From positions 1 through 44,978 of the forward strand of contig JALRKV010000047.1 of assembly GCA_023254735.1 (NCBI GenBank): 44,978 nucleotides of DNA, in the 5' to 3' direction. Below, in pieces: positions 35,005 to 44,916 of the stretch (positions are counted from its first letter, which is position 1; every line of letters begins with the position of its first letter). Under the pieces are notes generated by a model. It was not told the DNA's origin and ran no database searches. It saw only the letters and a program-made list of their open reading frames with translations. This DNA comes from Pseudomonadales bacterium. Its GTDB lineage: Bacteria > Pseudomonadota > Gammaproteobacteria > Pseudomonadales > Pseudohongiellaceae. The translations under genes were made by a program, and so were the position numbers.

Positions 35005-35494
35005 TGAATAGTGGCGTATCATTCACCGCGGTTGCGGTATAGCTAGTGCTGAAATCTTTGAATGCCTTGAGACAATCGTCTGGGTCTTGGTCGCTGCGCA
35101 GCGCAAATGAATCAAATCCGCAGCGTTCAAGGAAACAGAGTTGATCGCGCAGCACATCGCCGATAGCCCTAATTTCCCCGGTGTAGCCAAGATCGCGTCG
35201 CAAGCGACGCGCGAGTGAGTAAGCACGGCCGTCGCTAAAAACGGGAAAGTTTAACGCGATAATGGGAAGACTGCTCAGTCTATCTTCGAGTTTGTCGAGA
35301 GTTTGATGGGAATCTAACCAGACACCAATTGCTGAGAACTGGGCAGCGGCGGCTTCTTCATCACTCAAAAAAAGCTCTAGCGGCAGCAAAGCTTTCCGAC
35401 CTCGTAAGGCAGAGAACACATCTGGACCCGACGCCGATTGTATAAGCGTCCAATGGTCGGGAATCTTTTCTGTAGTATTGATTAGAATCGCCAT
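34991..35494 (-). CDS. DUF934 family protein, partner of sulfite reductase
   Basis: 167 residues. DUF934 features: WTLIQ, LLPLELFL, IGVWLDSHQTLDKLEDRLSSLPIIALNFPVFSDGRAYSLARRLRRDLGYTGEIRAIGDVLRDQLCFLERCGFDSF. The family is found directly after CysI-type reductases in proteobacteria and is assumed to assist sulfite reduction, possibly electron transfer or assembly; no reaction is established. It overlaps the end of cysI by one base, so it is strictly coupled to it. Confidence 0.92.
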   Translation of the reverse strand: MAILINTTEKIPDHWTLIQSASGPDVFSALRGRKALLPLELFLSDEEAAAAQFSAIGVWLDSHQTLDKLEDRLSSLPIIALNFPVFSDGRAYSLARRLRRDLGYTGEIRAIGDVLRDQLCFLERCGFDSFALRSDQDPDDCLKAFKDFSTSYTATAVNDTPLFRRRG

Positions 35495-37152
35495 TATTGT
35501 TCCTTTTCATAGACACGCTTTTTAAAGGGATCGACACCAATACGATCTACGGTATCTATAAATTTCTCATGGTCCAGGCGCTGCTCGCGATAAACCGTGA
35601 TTAGATCTGCAACCACGGCCGGGATTTCACTTTGCGCGAAGGAAGGACCAAGAATCTTGCCTAGTTTGGCTTCGCGCTTTGATGATCCGCCAATCGAGAC
35701 CTGATAAAACTCTTCGCCTTTTTTGTCGACGCCCAACACACCTATGTTTCCGACATGATGGTGTCCGCATGCATTCATGCAGCCAGAAATGTTAAGTGAC
35801 ACCTCGCCGATATCGGCAAGAAGTTCGCGATCATCAAATTGACGCTGTATCGCTTCAGCGATAGGAATAGATTTCGCGTTTGCGAGCGCGCAGAAATCGC
35901 CGCCCGGGCAGCAAATGATATCATTGAGCTTGTTTAGATTAGATGCTTCTAGCGAGTCGTCAGCAAGCTGCTGATAGAGGTTATAGAGTTCGCTTTCTTC
36001 AACGTCTGCTAGAATAACATTCTGCGCGTGTGTAACTCGTACTTCGCCGAAACTGAATCGATCAGCTAGGTCTGCGAGGGCATTTAGCTGCTCCTCGGTC
36101 ACATCGCCGGGTGCATACCCAGTTTTCTTAAAGCTAATAGCCACTGCCGCGTAGCCCGATCTCTTGTGGGCGGTCACATTGTTGCTATACCAACTAGCGA
36201 ATAGCACATCTTGTGCCAACGCAGCGCGCAGGGATTCGGGAGAGGCTTCTAGTGGTTTATAAGCCGGCGCCTGGAAATAGCTTTTGCACCGCTCGATTTC
36301 AGCGTCAGTAAGAGTGAGGCTTCCGCCTCGCAGCTGTTCCCACTCACGCTGAACCTTCTCACGAAACGCGTCTAAGCCTGTTTCTCGAACTAATATTTTT
36401 ATCCGTGCCTTGTACTTGTTGTCGCGCCGCCCTTCGCGATTATAAACGCGAAGAATCGCCTCAAGTGCCGTCAGTAAATCGTGTCGGTGTATAAAGTCAA
36501 ATACAACTTGTCCGATTACAGGCGTGCGTCCGAGTCCGCCCCCTGCGAGAATCTGAAATCCCGTTTCACCGTTATCGTTCTTACGCAGGTAGACGCCGAT
36601 ATCATGCACTTGCGTTGCCGCGTGATCTTCTTGTGTACCGCAGACCGCTATTTTGAACTTGCGTGGCAAGTATGCAAACTCGGGATGAAATGTGGACCAT
36701 TGCCGAATGATTTCGCAGTATGGGCGACTGTCTTCAATCTCATCGATTGCGACGCCTGCAAACTGATCGGTGGTTGTGTTGCGAATACAGTTACCGCTTG
36801 TTTGAATCGCGTGCATTTCTACTTCTGCAAGATGAGCGAGAAGTTCTGGCACATCTTCAAGAGCGGGCCAGTTGAATTGAATATTCTGGCGAGTGGTGAA
36901 ATGCCCGTAGCCCTTGTCATAATGCGAGGAGATAAAGGCAAGCTTCCTTAGCTGGCGTGATGACAGCATTCCGTACGGTACAGCGATACGAAGCATCGGC
37001 GCCAAACGTTGAACATAGAGGCCATTCTGCAGCCTGAGTGGCAGAAATTCCGCGTCAGATAGTTTACCTTCAAGATAACGATTGGTTTGATCGCGAAATT
37101 GCGCAACGCGCTCTTCAAGCATGGTAGCGTCGTAACCGTCATATCTGTACAT
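35494..37152 (-). CDS. cysI: sulfite reductase hemoprotein, CysI-type nitrite/sulfite reductase
   Basis: 552 residues, the same length I recall for the Pseudomonas aeruginosa CysI. It contains the siroheme/[4Fe-4S] ligands: CPGGDFC (Cys-x5-Cys) and SGCMNACGHHH (Cys-x3-Cys). Duplicated ferredoxin-like half domains include YGHFTTRQNIQFNW and FGEVRVTHAQNVILADV. It reduces sulfite to sulfide for cysteine synthesis. It is followed by DUF934 and lies downstream of metH on the same strand, a sulfur amino-acid neighbourhood. No cysJ-like flavoprotein is present here. Confidence 0.93.
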   Translation of the reverse strand: MYRYDGYDATMLEERVAQFRDQTNRYLEGKLSDAEFLPLRLQNGLYVQRLAPMLRIAVPYGMLSSRQLRKLAFISSHYDKGYGHFTTRQNIQFNWPALEDVPELLAHLAEVEMHAIQTSGNCIRNTTTDQFAGVAIDEIEDSRPYCEIIRQWSTFHPEFAYLPRKFKIAVCGTQEDHAATQVHDIGVYLRKNDNGETGFQILAGGGLGRTPVIGQVVFDFIHRHDLLTALEAILRVYNREGRRDNKYKARIKILVRETGLDAFREKVQREWEQLRGGSLTLTDAEIERCKSYFQAPAYKPLEASPESLRAALAQDVLFASWYSNNVTAHKRSGYAAVAISFKKTGYAPGDVTEEQLNALADLADRFSFGEVRVTHAQNVILADVEESELYNLYQQLADDSLEASNLNKLNDIICCPGGDFCALANAKSIPIAEAIQRQFDDRELLADIGEVSLNISGCMNACGHHHVGNIGVLGVDKKGEEFYQVSIGGSSKREAKLGKILGPSFAQSEIPAVVADLITVYREQRLDHEKFIDTVDRIGVDPFKKRVYEKEQ

Positions 37153-37184
37153 CGGGAGTATTCCTCTGCCTACCAGGCAGTAAA

Positions 37185-40100
37185 TTAGTCTAAATTAGGA
37201 CCGAGCAAACGGCTTAAATCCGCAAAGTCTCTGCTACTACGGGACGCCAAATCCTCAACTTGTTCGCTACTAATTTTACCCACCGAGAAGTAGCGCGATT
37301 CTGGATGACTAAAATAGTATCCGCTGACGCTTGCGGCGGGTGTCATTGCATAACTGTCAGTCAGTGAGATGCCGGTAGTAGCCTCAGCGTCCAAGAGAGC
37401 GAACAGCGTTTCTTTTTCAGAATGCTCGGGACAGGCAGGATATCCTGGAGCCGGGCGTATTCCGCGATAACGTTCACTAATAAGCTCTTCTGTCGAAAGT
37501 TTTTCGTCTGGCGCGTAAGCCCAAAACTCTGTTCTGACGCGCGCATGGAGGTGCTCTGCGAATGCCTCAGCGAGTCTATCCGCTAACGCTTTGATCATAA
37601 GTGAGGCATAGTCGTTGCCTTCGTCTTGATAGCCTTTCGCGAGCGCCTCGGCGCCGATGCCTGCAGTTACCGCAAAGCCTCCGAGGTGATCTTGTTTGCC
37701 AGAATCGATTGGCGCCACAAAATCTGCGAGGCATAGTTGAGCATTGTCATCCTGCTTTGGCATTTGCTGACGAAGAAAATGTATCTTTTTGTTTGCACCC
37801 GTCTCGCCGAGCTGCACGTCATTGCCGATACTGTTGCCCTCCCAAAACCCGAACACGGCGCGTGCAGTAATTAGCTTCTCGTCGACTATGCGCGTCAACA
37901 TTTCTTGAGCATCTTGGAAAAGGTCCCGCGCCGCCGCCCCAACTTTTTCATCACAGAGAATTGCAGGATATTTGCCAGCAAGACTCCACGTGATAAAGAA
38001 GGGAGTCCAGTCGATGTAGTCGATTAGTGCCTCTAGTGGGTAGTCGTCAAGAACCTTCGTACCGACAAATGCAGGCGTGGGAGGTGTATAATTTTCCCAG
38101 TCTAGCTTCAGCGCAGCGCGATTCGCCGCTCGGAAATCAACGAGTTCACGCTTACTCTTTCGATTCGCGGTGCGCTCACGAATCATAGAGTACTCCGAGC
38201 GAATATCCGCCGTGAAATCGGATTTGTTCGATTCACTTAAAAGGGTGCTGACGACGTTAACACTTCTCGACGCGTCGGGGACGTAGACTGTCGCATCGTT
38301 GCTGTAGTGCTGCTCAATCTTAACCGCAGTATGGGCTTTAGACGTCGTCGCACCGCCGATTAGGAGAGGTATGTGAAAATCAAGACGCTGCATTTCTGAG
38401 GCAACATGAACCATCTCATCGAGCGAGGGGGTGATCAGACCACTGAGACCGATGATGTCGACATTTTCCTCGATAGCGGTTTTCAGAATTTTGTCGGCAG
38501 GCACCATCACGCCGAGATCGATGATCTCGTAGTTATTACACGCTAGGACAACGCCAACGATATTTTTACCGATATCGTGAACGTCTCCCTTCACTGTTGC
38601 TAACAGTATCTTACCCTTTGCTTTAACCTCGCCCCCTTGCTTTTCGGCTTCGATAAATGGCAGCAGATAAGCTACGGCTTGTTTCATAACCCGAGCACTT
38701 TTTACAACTTGCGGGAGAAACATCTTACCGCTACCAAAAAGATCGCCAACTTCATTCATGCCGTCCATTAAAGGGCCTTCGATCACATGGATCGGACGCT
38801 CGGCGTTGAGTCGTGCTTGCTCGGTGTCTTCTTCGATAAATTTGGTGATACCTTTCACCAGCGCATACGCGAGGCGCTTTTCGACTGCTTGATCTCGCCA
38901 CGCAAGATCTTCGGTCGCCACTAGCCCTTCGGCGCCACTGTAGTTTTGAGCCACGGCCATTAGCCGCTCTGTGCCTTCCTTCGTTCTGTTGAGAACAACG
39001 TCCTCTACTGCTTGTTTTAGGTCCGCGGGAATATCATCGTAAACAGCGAGTTGTCCCGCATTAACGATACCCATCGACAGACCGGCTTTTATCGCGTGGA
39101 ATAGAAAAACCGAGTGGATCGCCTCACGTACAAGGTTATTGCCTCGGAAAGAGAAGGAAACGTTACTCACTCCTCCTGAGATAAGCGCTCCGGGCAGTTC
39201 TGCCTTGATGTATTTGCAAGCTTCAATGAAGTCTACTGCGTAATTATTGTGCTCATCGATACCGGTCGCTATGGCAAATATATTTGGGTCGAAGATAATA
39301 TCCTCGGCTTGAAAGCCGGTGCTTAGAAGCAGGTCATAACTGCGTTTGCAGATTTCTTTTTTTCTGGCGAGTGTGTCGGCTTGACCCGCTTCATCGAAGG
39401 CCATGACAACGACTGCGGCGCCATACGCAAGACACAGCTTCGCCTTCTCGATGAATTCCTCATCGCCTTCTTTGAGGCTTATCGAATTTACGATGGCTTT
39501 TCCCTGGATGCATTTGAGCCCGGACTCGATAATTTCCCACTTGGAGGAATCCACCATGATCGGAACGCGACAAATCTCTGGCTCCGCGGCAACTAGCTTT
39601 AGAAACCGAACCATTGCAGCCTCAGAATCAAGCATGCCTTCGTCCATGTTGATGTCGATAATCTGTGCGCCAGCGGCAACTTGCTCACGCGCGACTTCGA
39701 GCGCTTCGTCGTAATTTTCCTCGCGAATGAGGCGGGCGAAGCGTGCTGACCCGGTGACATTTGTCCTTTCTCCAACATTGACGAAGAGAGAATCAGCCTT
39801 GATGTTGAACGCCTCTAAACCACTGAGCCGGCATGCCGGTTCTAGCGCCGGAATTTCCCGAGGTGGGATACCGTCGATGGCCGCGGCCATTGCAGCAATG
39901 TGTTCGGGGGATGTACCACAGCAACCGCCTACAATATTAAGAAACCCGCTAGCAGCAAATTCTTTAATAATCGAGGCCATTTCTTCCGGACTTTGGTCGT
40001 ATTCACCAAATTCATTAGGTAAACCCGCATTCGGATGTGCGGAAACATAGCTCTGGGCCAGATGAGACGTTTCGGCTATATGTGGACGCAGCTGCTCTGC

Positions 40101-40868
40101 ACCGAGGGCGCAGTTAAACCCGACCGAAAGTGGTTTAGCGTGCGCGACAGAGTTTAAAAATGCCTCAACGGTTTGTCCTGATAGCGTGCGACCGCTCGCA
40201 TCTGTGATTGTGCCCGAAATCATAATCGGTATATCAAGAGCGAGTTCCGCTAGCACCCGACGCACAGCGAAGATCCCAGCTTTGGCATTAAGGGTATCGA
40301 ATGCGGTTTCGATCATTAGTATGTCAGCGCCGCCTGAGATGAGACCCCGCGCAGAGTTGCTATAGTCTTCAACCAATTCGTCAAAGCTAGTGTTTCTAAA
40401 CCCGGGGTCGTTGACATCTGGGGAGAGGGAAGCGGTTTTACTCGTCGGCCCGATTATCCCAGCAACAAAGCGAGGCTTGTTTGGCGTTTTGAGAGTCGCT
40501 GCATCGCACGCCGCGCGTGCCAGCTTTGCAGCCTCTTCATTGAGCTCAAAGGCTAAGTCTTCGAGTCCATAGTCTGCTTGGGATGCGCGTGTCGCATTAA
40601 ACGTGTTGGTCTCGACTATATCGGCGCCGGCGTCGAGATAAGCGGTATGAATCTCCGATATTATCTGAGGCGCAGAAAGCGTGAGCAGATCGTTGTTGCC
40701 GGCAAGTGGCTGGGCTGCATCGCGAAACCGCTCGCCACGAAAATTCGACTCGACCAACTGATAGCCCTGAATCATCGTACCCATCGCGCCGTCCAGAAGA
40801 AGGATGCGCTGGGCGAGAGCAGCGCGGAGCGCGTCCACGCGTTGATTTCGGGTTAGTTGTTCTGTCAT
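37185..40868 (-). CDS. metH: cobalamin-dependent methionine synthase MetH
   Basis: 1227 residues, the same length as E. coli MetH. It has a homocysteine-binding domain with zinc ligands Cys253, Cys316 and Cys317 ([10 protein letters not shown]), a pterin (methyl-tetrahydrofolate) domain, a cap plus B12 domain with the base-off motif [14 protein letters not shown], and a C-terminal activation domain ([21 protein letters not shown] binding). It transfers a methyl group from methyl-THF to homocysteine. I looked for a cobalamin riboswitch upstream and saw none. It is divergent from nfuA, with a perfect palindrome between them. Confidence 0.98.
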   Translation of the reverse strand: MTEQLTRNQRVDALRAALAQRILLLDGAMGTMIQGYQLVESNFRGERFRDAAQPLAGNNDLLTLSAPQIISEIHTAYLDAGADIVETNTFNATRASQADYGLEDLAFELNEEAAKLARAACDAATLKTPNKPRFVAGIIGPTSKTASLSPDVNDPGFRNTSFDELVEDYSNSARGLISGGADILMIETAFDTLNAKAGIFAVRRVLAELALDIPIMISGTITDASGRTLSGQTVEAFLNSVAHAKPLSVGFNCALGAEQLRPHIAETSHLAQSYVSAHPNAGLPNEFGEYDQSPEEMASIIKEFAASGFLNIVGGCCGTSPEHIAAMAAAIDGIPPREIPALEPACRLSGLEAFNIKADSLFVNVGERTNVTGSARFARLIREENYDEALEVAREQVAAGAQIIDINMDEGMLDSEAAMVRFLKLVAAEPEICRVPIMVDSSKWEIIESGLKCIQGKAIVNSISLKEGDEEFIEKAKLCLAYGAAVVVMAFDEAGQADTLARKKEICKRSYDLLLSTGFQAEDIIFDPNIFAIATGIDEHNNYAVDFIEACKYIKAELPGALISGGVSNVSFSFRGNNLVREAIHSVFLFHAIKAGLSMGIVNAGQLAVYDDIPADLKQAVEDVVLNRTKEGTERLMAVAQNYSGAEGLVATEDLAWRDQAVEKRLAYALVKGITKFIEEDTEQARLNAERPIHVIEGPLMDGMNEVGDLFGSGKMFLPQVVKSARVMKQAVAYLLPFIEAEKQGGEVKAKGKILLATVKGDVHDIGKNIVGVVLACNNYEIIDLGVMVPADKILKTAIEENVDIIGLSGLITPSLDEMVHVASEMQRLDFHIPLLIGGATTSKAHTAVKIEQHYSNDATVYVPDASRSVNVVSTLLSESNKSDFTADIRSEYSMIRERTANRKSKRELVDFRAANRAALKLDWENYTPPTPAFVGTKVLDDYPLEALIDYIDWTPFFITWSLAGKYPAILCDEKVGAAARDLFQDAQEMLTRIVDEKLITARAVFGFWEGNSIGNDVQLGETGANKKIHFLRQQMPKQDDNAQLCLADFVAPIDSGKQDHLGGFAVTAGIGAEALAKGYQDEGNDYASLMIKALADRLAEAFAEHLHARVRTEFWAYAPDEKLSTEELISERYRGIRPAPGYPACPEHSEKETLFALLDAEATTGISLTDSYAMTPAASVSGYYFSHPESRYFSVGKISSEQVEDLASRSSRDFADLSRLLGPNLD

Positions 40869-40982
40869 GCCAATGCCTTTGAGCTATTCCTAGCCCTTTA
40901 AACGGTTAGAGGTTGGGTGGTGATCTAGGTCGCCCAGAAGGCCGGCTATTCTAGCAAAGTCCGGCGAAAATCGCATAGCACT

Positions 40983-41007
40983 ATAACCAAGTAATCTACT
41001 TGGTTAT
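40983..41007. promoter_or_regulatory. perfect 25-bp palindrome in the metH-nfuA gap, probable operator
   Basis: Arms ATAACCAAGTA (40983-40993) and TACTTGGTTAT (40997-41007) are exact complements around a 3-base centre. The ATA...TAT ends and 25-bp length match the shape of IscR type 1 operators, but the G-A-C/G-T-C core differs. It lies 56 bases before the nfuA ATG and 114 bases before metH. Confidence 0.65.
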
Positions 41008-41063
41008 TCTAATTCCACTCGCTTTCCAGTAAACTCAGCCGAGTCTCGAGGAGTAAATTCACT

Positions 41064-41657
41064 ATGAGTTCTGATTACATTACGATCACTGCACCCGCAC
41101 AGGCCTATCTCGCCGAATTGCTGAAGAAACAAGACACCGAGGGCGTATCAGTGCGCGTCTTCATTCTTGACGCAGGGACGCCAAAAGCCGAGACCTGTAT
41201 CTCGTTTTGCCGACCAGGCGAGGAAAAAGATGACGATGCGATCCAGCACTGCGAAGGATTCAAAGCCTATATCGACGAGCCAAGCATTCCTTTTCTCGAA
41301 GAAGCGGTAGTCGACTATTCGAAAGATGCGATGGGAGGACAGCTTACGATCAAGGCCCCAAATTCGAGGCTGCCTAAGATTACCGATGAAAGCTCGATAC
41401 CCGATCGTATTAACTATGTGCTCTACAACGAAATTAACCCCGGACTCGCTGCGCATGGCGGCAATGTGACGCTCGAAGAGCTTTTCGACGAAAACATCGC
41501 CGTGTTGCGTTTCGGCGGTGGGTGTCAGGGCTGCGGGATGGTCGATGTGACGCTGAAAGAGGGTGTTGAGAAGACGCTCTTGCAGCAAATCCCAGAATTG
41601 AAAGAGGTGCGCGACGTGACCGATCACTCGCAGCGCGAGAACGCATATTTCAAGTAG
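41064..41657 (+). CDS. nfuA: Fe-S biogenesis protein NfuA
   Basis: 197 residues (E. coli 191). The N-terminal half is a degenerate A-type (IscA-like) domain; the C-terminal NifU-like domain has [16 protein letters not shown] and the cluster-binding pair Cys154/Cys157 in [16 protein letters not shown]. It carries a [4Fe-4S] cluster to client proteins and is important under oxidative stress or iron limitation. A palindromic site directly upstream may link it to an Fe-S-sensing regulator. Confidence 0.96.
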   Translation: MSSDYITITAPAQAYLAELLKKQDTEGVSVRVFILDAGTPKAETCISFCRPGEEKDDDAIQHCEGFKAYIDEPSIPFLEEAVVDYSKDAMGGQLTIKAPNSRLPKITDESSIPDRINYVLYNEINPGLAAHGGNVTLEELFDENIAVLRFGGGCQGCGMVDVTLKEGVEKTLLQQIPELKEVRDVTDHSQRENAYFK

Positions 41658-41716
41658 CTGAGTCCGGAGTAGTTAAAGTAATTCCAGCATTATCGCCTTA
41701 ACTAATTGAAATTATT

Positions 41717-42379
41717 TTATATTTCTAGATAAGCAGCCTCTAGTAACGCATAGAGGCTGTCTTTAAACGAGGGGTCTTCAGCGTCGAGCGTAGCCATCAC
41801 TTCGACCAGTACTTCGTTGTCTTCGCGCCCGTTCCAGATCTTACGGTATGTGCCTTCTTGGTAGCCGTGATCTTGACGGAAAAAATTAAGCACATTCTTG
41901 CTGACATATTGTTTGTACAGTTCCGGCCAATCCAGTTCACATCCGCTCATAATCTCTGCAAACAAGCCTAGTTCGACACGACCTGCGGCTGCCGTTCCAA
42001 TAAGCGCCTGAAGTAAATCCAGTAGCTCGAGTTCTTCGAGAGAATACTCTTGGCCGTCGAATTGCAGCCTTCGCGTCGGGCTCTGGCGCTCATAGGCCGC
42101 CTCGAGATAGAGCCTCGCCTTGTCTTCATCCCCCCCGTTACGAAGAAGTATTTCAGAAAGCAAAAAGTGCCAAATATCTACAAGCTCCATTTGGAGCTGG
42201 CCAAGATCGCGATGCTGCTGTTTCCACCATTTCCATCCATGATGCTCAATCGCCTCGGCTGCCTCGACTACCACGGCGCGCAGGTAAGGATAGCGTGCGT
42301 CAGTCCAGTTGGGGTCGACGCGATAATTCATCGCTGCTTGGAGTTGAAACATGGTTTGGAGCTGAGCTGTACTGAGCAT
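41717..42379 (-). CDS. dimeric (all-alpha) dUTP diphosphatase
   Basis: 220 residues of the dUTPase_2 family (PF08761): VVVEAAEAIEHHGWKWWKQQ with the metal-binding ExxxE-type pattern and QMELVDIWHFLLSE. The all-alpha enzyme hydrolyses dUTP (and dUDP) and is related to MazG, unlike the trimeric dUTPase (Dut). ATG at 42379 gives a normal N-terminus (STAQLQTMFQLQAAMN). Convergent with nfuA. Confidence 0.88.
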   Translation of the reverse strand: MLSTAQLQTMFQLQAAMNYRVDPNWTDARYPYLRAVVVEAAEAIEHHGWKWWKQQHRDLGQLQMELVDIWHFLLSEILLRNGGDEDKARLYLEAAYERQSPTRRLQFDGQEYSLEELELLDLLQALIGTAAAGRVELGLFAEIMSGCELDWPELYKQYVSKNVLNFFRQDHGYQEGTYRKIWNGREDNEVLVEVMATLDAEDPSFKDSLYALLEAAYLEI

Positions 42380-42484
42380 GGCGTTAATGGTCGTCCTGAC
42401 TGGGAGGGTGTAGTTGCGAAAAGGGTTATGACAATATTTGAGAAATTAGCCGAAAAGTAACTGAATCATGCGAAGAAAAACGCG

Positions 42485-42724
42485 TTATTCGGCATTCTTA
42501 GTTGATTTTGTCTGATTGAGAAGTGAAGAAAGCATTTCGCAACGACTAGCGCGCATATCCATATAGGATTGATACGCGGCCATAGATTCTTCATCTGAAG
42601 CTGAGGCCTGTCCGAGTTCAGCTAGCCAAGTATCAAGAACCTTGATTTCCTGGTTGAGCTGCGCGGTGGCTTCTGCGATGAGAGCATCGTCGATACCGCT
42701 GCTTGCGTCATGACTCTTATTCAT
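42485..42724 (-). CDS. small hypothetical protein
   Basis: 79 residues from the ATG at 42724. A GTG at 42838 would extend it to 117 residues, but the extra part is Cys/Arg-rich and does not look coding. The body is acidic and helical (NQEIKVLDTWLAELG, DMRASRCEMLSSLLNQ), probably a short coiled coil. Neither start has a good ribosome binding site. I do not recognise it. It lies 105 bases upstream of the dUTPase gene on the same strand. Confidence 0.55.
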   Translation of the reverse strand: MNKSHDASSGIDDALIAEATAQLNQEIKVLDTWLAELGQASASDEESMAAYQSYMDMRASRCEMLSSLLNQTKSTKNAE

Positions 42725-42976
42725 AAATCGTTTAGTGCTCTCTCGTGGACATCGCGAAATCTCAACTGCGTCCCTCTGTTGTCGGCAGGCTCGAATGACT
42801 TCATAGTTTTTTCTTACTACGTCCTCGAAAACACCCACTTTGGACTATTTGGAAACTGCATTTGATTAAACGTTCGCACAGTACTAGATACTCGTCAAGA
42901 ACTGCAATTAATAGGGTATACAGAGCCTTTGGCGCGTTGTCTAACCACCGTTGTCGTATTTTTTTGCAGTTGAGGC

Positions 42977-43005
42977 TTGACTAGCAAGCCCTGGCTCCCT
43001 AGAAT
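42977..43005 (+). promoter_or_regulatory. sigma-70 promoter of tRNA-Glu
   Basis: TTGACT (42977-42982), 17 bases, TAGAAT (43000-43005), about 39 bases before the mature tRNA start. A GC-containing discriminator follows (CCGC), as usual for stringently controlled tRNA promoters. Confidence 0.8.
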
Positions 43006-43044
43006 TCCGCTCGTTCTGATTTGGCACGCCTTGCCATACAGATT

Positions 43045-43120
43045 GTCCCCTTCGTCTAGAGGCCTAGGACACCTGGTTTTCATCCAGGCAACAGGGGTTC
43101 GAAACCCCTAGGGGACGCCA
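43045..43120 (+). tRNA. tRNA-Glu (anticodon TTC), CCA encoded
   Basis: 76 bases. Acceptor arms GTCCCCT and AGGGGAC pair fully. The anticodon stem CCTGG/CCAGG (43072-43076, 43084-43088) encloses TTTTCAT, giving anticodon TTC at 43079-43081. The T arm is AGGGG-TTCGAAA-CCCCT. The 3' CCA is encoded. The TCGTCTAGAGG-type D arm is typical of tRNA-Glu. Confidence 0.97.
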
Positions 43121-43125
43121 ATTCG

Positions 43126-43152
43126 AAAAGCCCAGCTATGCTGGGCTTTTTT
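43126..43152 (+). terminator. rho-independent terminator of tRNA-Glu
   Basis: A 7-base GC stem (GCCCAGC 43130-43136, GCTGGGC 43140-43146) flanked by an A run and followed by six T residues. Confidence 0.92.
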
Positions 43153-43204
43153 CGTTGCAGAAGCAGGGAATAGGATTTCGGCTAATCGAAGAGGCATACT
43201 CATC

Positions 43205-44146
43205 ATGACCACTGCTATAGCGATCTCAGATCTCACTAAAATCTATGCGAATGGGTTCGAAGCATTAAAGGGAATAAGCTTACAAGTACAGCAGGGTGAC
43301 TTTTTCGCTCTTCTTGGCCCCAACGGTGCAGGAAAATCAACAACAATCGGCGTTTTGTCCACCTTGGTTCGAAAAACGGGAGGGACCGTTGAGATATTTG
43401 GCAAAAACGTTGATTCACACGTCTATGAAACAAAACTCGATCTCGGTGTAGTTCCTCAAGAAGTCAATTTTAGCCAGTTCGAGCGAGTCAAAGACATTGT
43501 CATGACACAGGCCGGCTATTACGGGATGCCGAGAAAACTGGCGGCAGAGCGCTGTGAGAAATACCTCCGCAAACTCGATCTTTGGGACAAGCGCAACGAC
43601 CGCTCTCGAACACTATCTGGAGGTATGAAGCGCCGCCTCATGATCGCTAGAGCGCTTGTACACGAGCCTAAATTGTTAATTCTAGATGAGCCCACAGCAG
43701 GCGTAGACATTGAACTCCGACGATCCATGTGGGAATTCCTGACCGAGCTCAATGAATCCGGTACTACCATAATACTGACCACCCATTATCTCGAGGAAGC
43801 AGAACAGCTTTGCCGCAACATCGCGATTATCGATAAGGGACGTATTGTAGAGAATACGAGCATGCGAGCACTACTCGCGGCATTAGATAAGCAAACTTAT
43901 ATTGTTGACCTTGCAAAGCCCGTTGAGACCCTGCCTGATTGGGGTGATGTTCCTGTTACTGCATCGCTACTCGATTCCCATTCGTTCGAGATTACCGTTG
44001 CGGCCTCACTAACGATGAGTGGATTGTTTAAACTCTTTCTCGAAAGAGGAATCGAAGTCAGCGCGCTCCGAAGTAAGAGTAATAGACTAGAGCAGTTGTT
44101 CTTGGGTCGTCTGACCGATGCAAGGGGAGACGCGGTTAATGTTTAA
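43205..44146 (+). CDS. yadG: ABC transporter ATP-binding protein, YadG-like
   Basis: 313 residues. Walker A GPNGAGKST at 38-46, Q-loop VVPQEVNF, signature LSGGMKRRLMIARAL, Walker B LLILDEPTAGVD and switch His in TTHYLEEAE. The C-terminal ~90 residues form the extension seen in YadG and NodI/DrrA-type exporters. It energises the permease encoded next, which it overlaps by eight bases. The substrate is unknown. Confidence 0.92.
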   Translation: MTTAIAISDLTKIYANGFEALKGISLQVQQGDFFALLGPNGAGKSTTIGVLSTLVRKTGGTVEIFGKNVDSHVYETKLDLGVVPQEVNFSQFERVKDIVMTQAGYYGMPRKLAAERCEKYLRKLDLWDKRNDRSRTLSGGMKRRLMIARALVHEPKLLILDEPTAGVDIELRRSMWEFLTELNESGTTIILTTHYLEEAEQLCRNIAIIDKGRIVENTSMRALLAALDKQTYIVDLAKPVETLPDWGDVPVTASLLDSHSFEITVAASLTMSGLFKLFLERGIEVSALRSKSNRLEQLFLGRLTDARGDAVNV

Positions 44147-44912
44147 AAATCATAAATACATTGCATTCGAAACTATAGTCATAAAAGAGGTGCGAAGATT
44201 TACTCGCATCTGGATACAAACCTTAGTACCTCCTGCAATTACGATCTCACTGTACTTTGTTATTTTTGGCAATCTCGTTGGCAGTCGAATAGGGAATATG
44301 GGTGGCTTTGACTATATGGAGTTCATCATTCCAGGTTTGATTATGATGGCAGTTATCCAAAACTCGTATTCGAACGTTGTGTCCTCTTTTTTTAGTCATA
44401 AATTCCAGCGCAGCGTAGAGGAAGTTCTCGTCTCTCCGGTTCCCAACGCGATACTTTTGGGCGGCTTTATCGTCGGAGGGATGGTGAGGGGCTTGTTGGT
44501 TGGTGCAATCGTTACGGTGATGGCTTTAATGTTTGTCGATCTGCAGATCCAGCATCCGATAATTACAATCACAGTAATCCTGCTCACGGCAGTCGTGTTC
44601 TCCTTAGCTGGATTCATCAATGCACTTTTTGCCAACAGCTTCGATGATATTTCGATCATCCCGACGTTCGTACTCACGCCACTAATTTATCTTGGTGGAG
44701 TATTTTATTCTTCGTCACTGTTACCCCCGTTCTGGCAATCGGTCTCTGCCCTTAATCCAATTTTTTATATGGTGAACTCTTTCCGATATGGATTTTTGGG
44801 CGTATCCGATGTCTCCGTCGGGCCCGCATTCGTTATCCTAACCCTCTTTGGCGTGGTGTTATTTAGCGTTTGTTTGGTGCTGCTCAATCGCGGCACGGGG
44901 CTAAGGAGTTAG
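44139..44912 (+). CDS. yadH: ABC-2 type transporter permease, YadH-like
   Basis: 257 residues from the ATG at 44139, preceded by GGGGAG nine bases upstream. Six hydrophobic segments, with the ABC-2 motifs YMEFIIPGLIMMAVIQNSYSN and the late LTPLIYLGGVFYSSSLLPPFWQ / NPIFYMVNSFRYGFLG typical of YadH. It forms an exporter with the preceding ATPase. Substrate unknown. Confidence 0.92.
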   Translation: MFKNHKYIAFETIVIKEVRRFTRIWIQTLVPPAITISLYFVIFGNLVGSRIGNMGGFDYMEFIIPGLIMMAVIQNSYSNVVSSFFSHKFQRSVEEVLVSPVPNAILLGGFIVGGMVRGLLVGAIVTVMALMFVDLQIQHPIITITVILLTAVVFSLAGFINALFANSFDDISIIPTFVLTPLIYLGGVFYSSSLLPPFWQSVSALNPIFYMVNSFRYGFLGVSDVSVGPAFVILTLFGVVLFSVCLVLLNRGTGLRS

Positions 44913-44916
44913 AACG

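Noticed and set aside
36481..36951. 156-codon plus-strand frame antisense to cysI
   Set aside because: Cys-rich unnatural composition and fully inside a well-supported gene on the other strand.
40869..41063. Cobalamin or SAM riboswitch upstream of metH
   Set aside because: I looked for the B12-box and SAM-I-type core elements and saw neither; only the palindrome stands out.
41148..41627. 159-codon minus-strand frame antisense to nfuA
   Set aside because: nfuA has its full domain and cluster ligands on the plus strand; the antisense product looks like nothing known.
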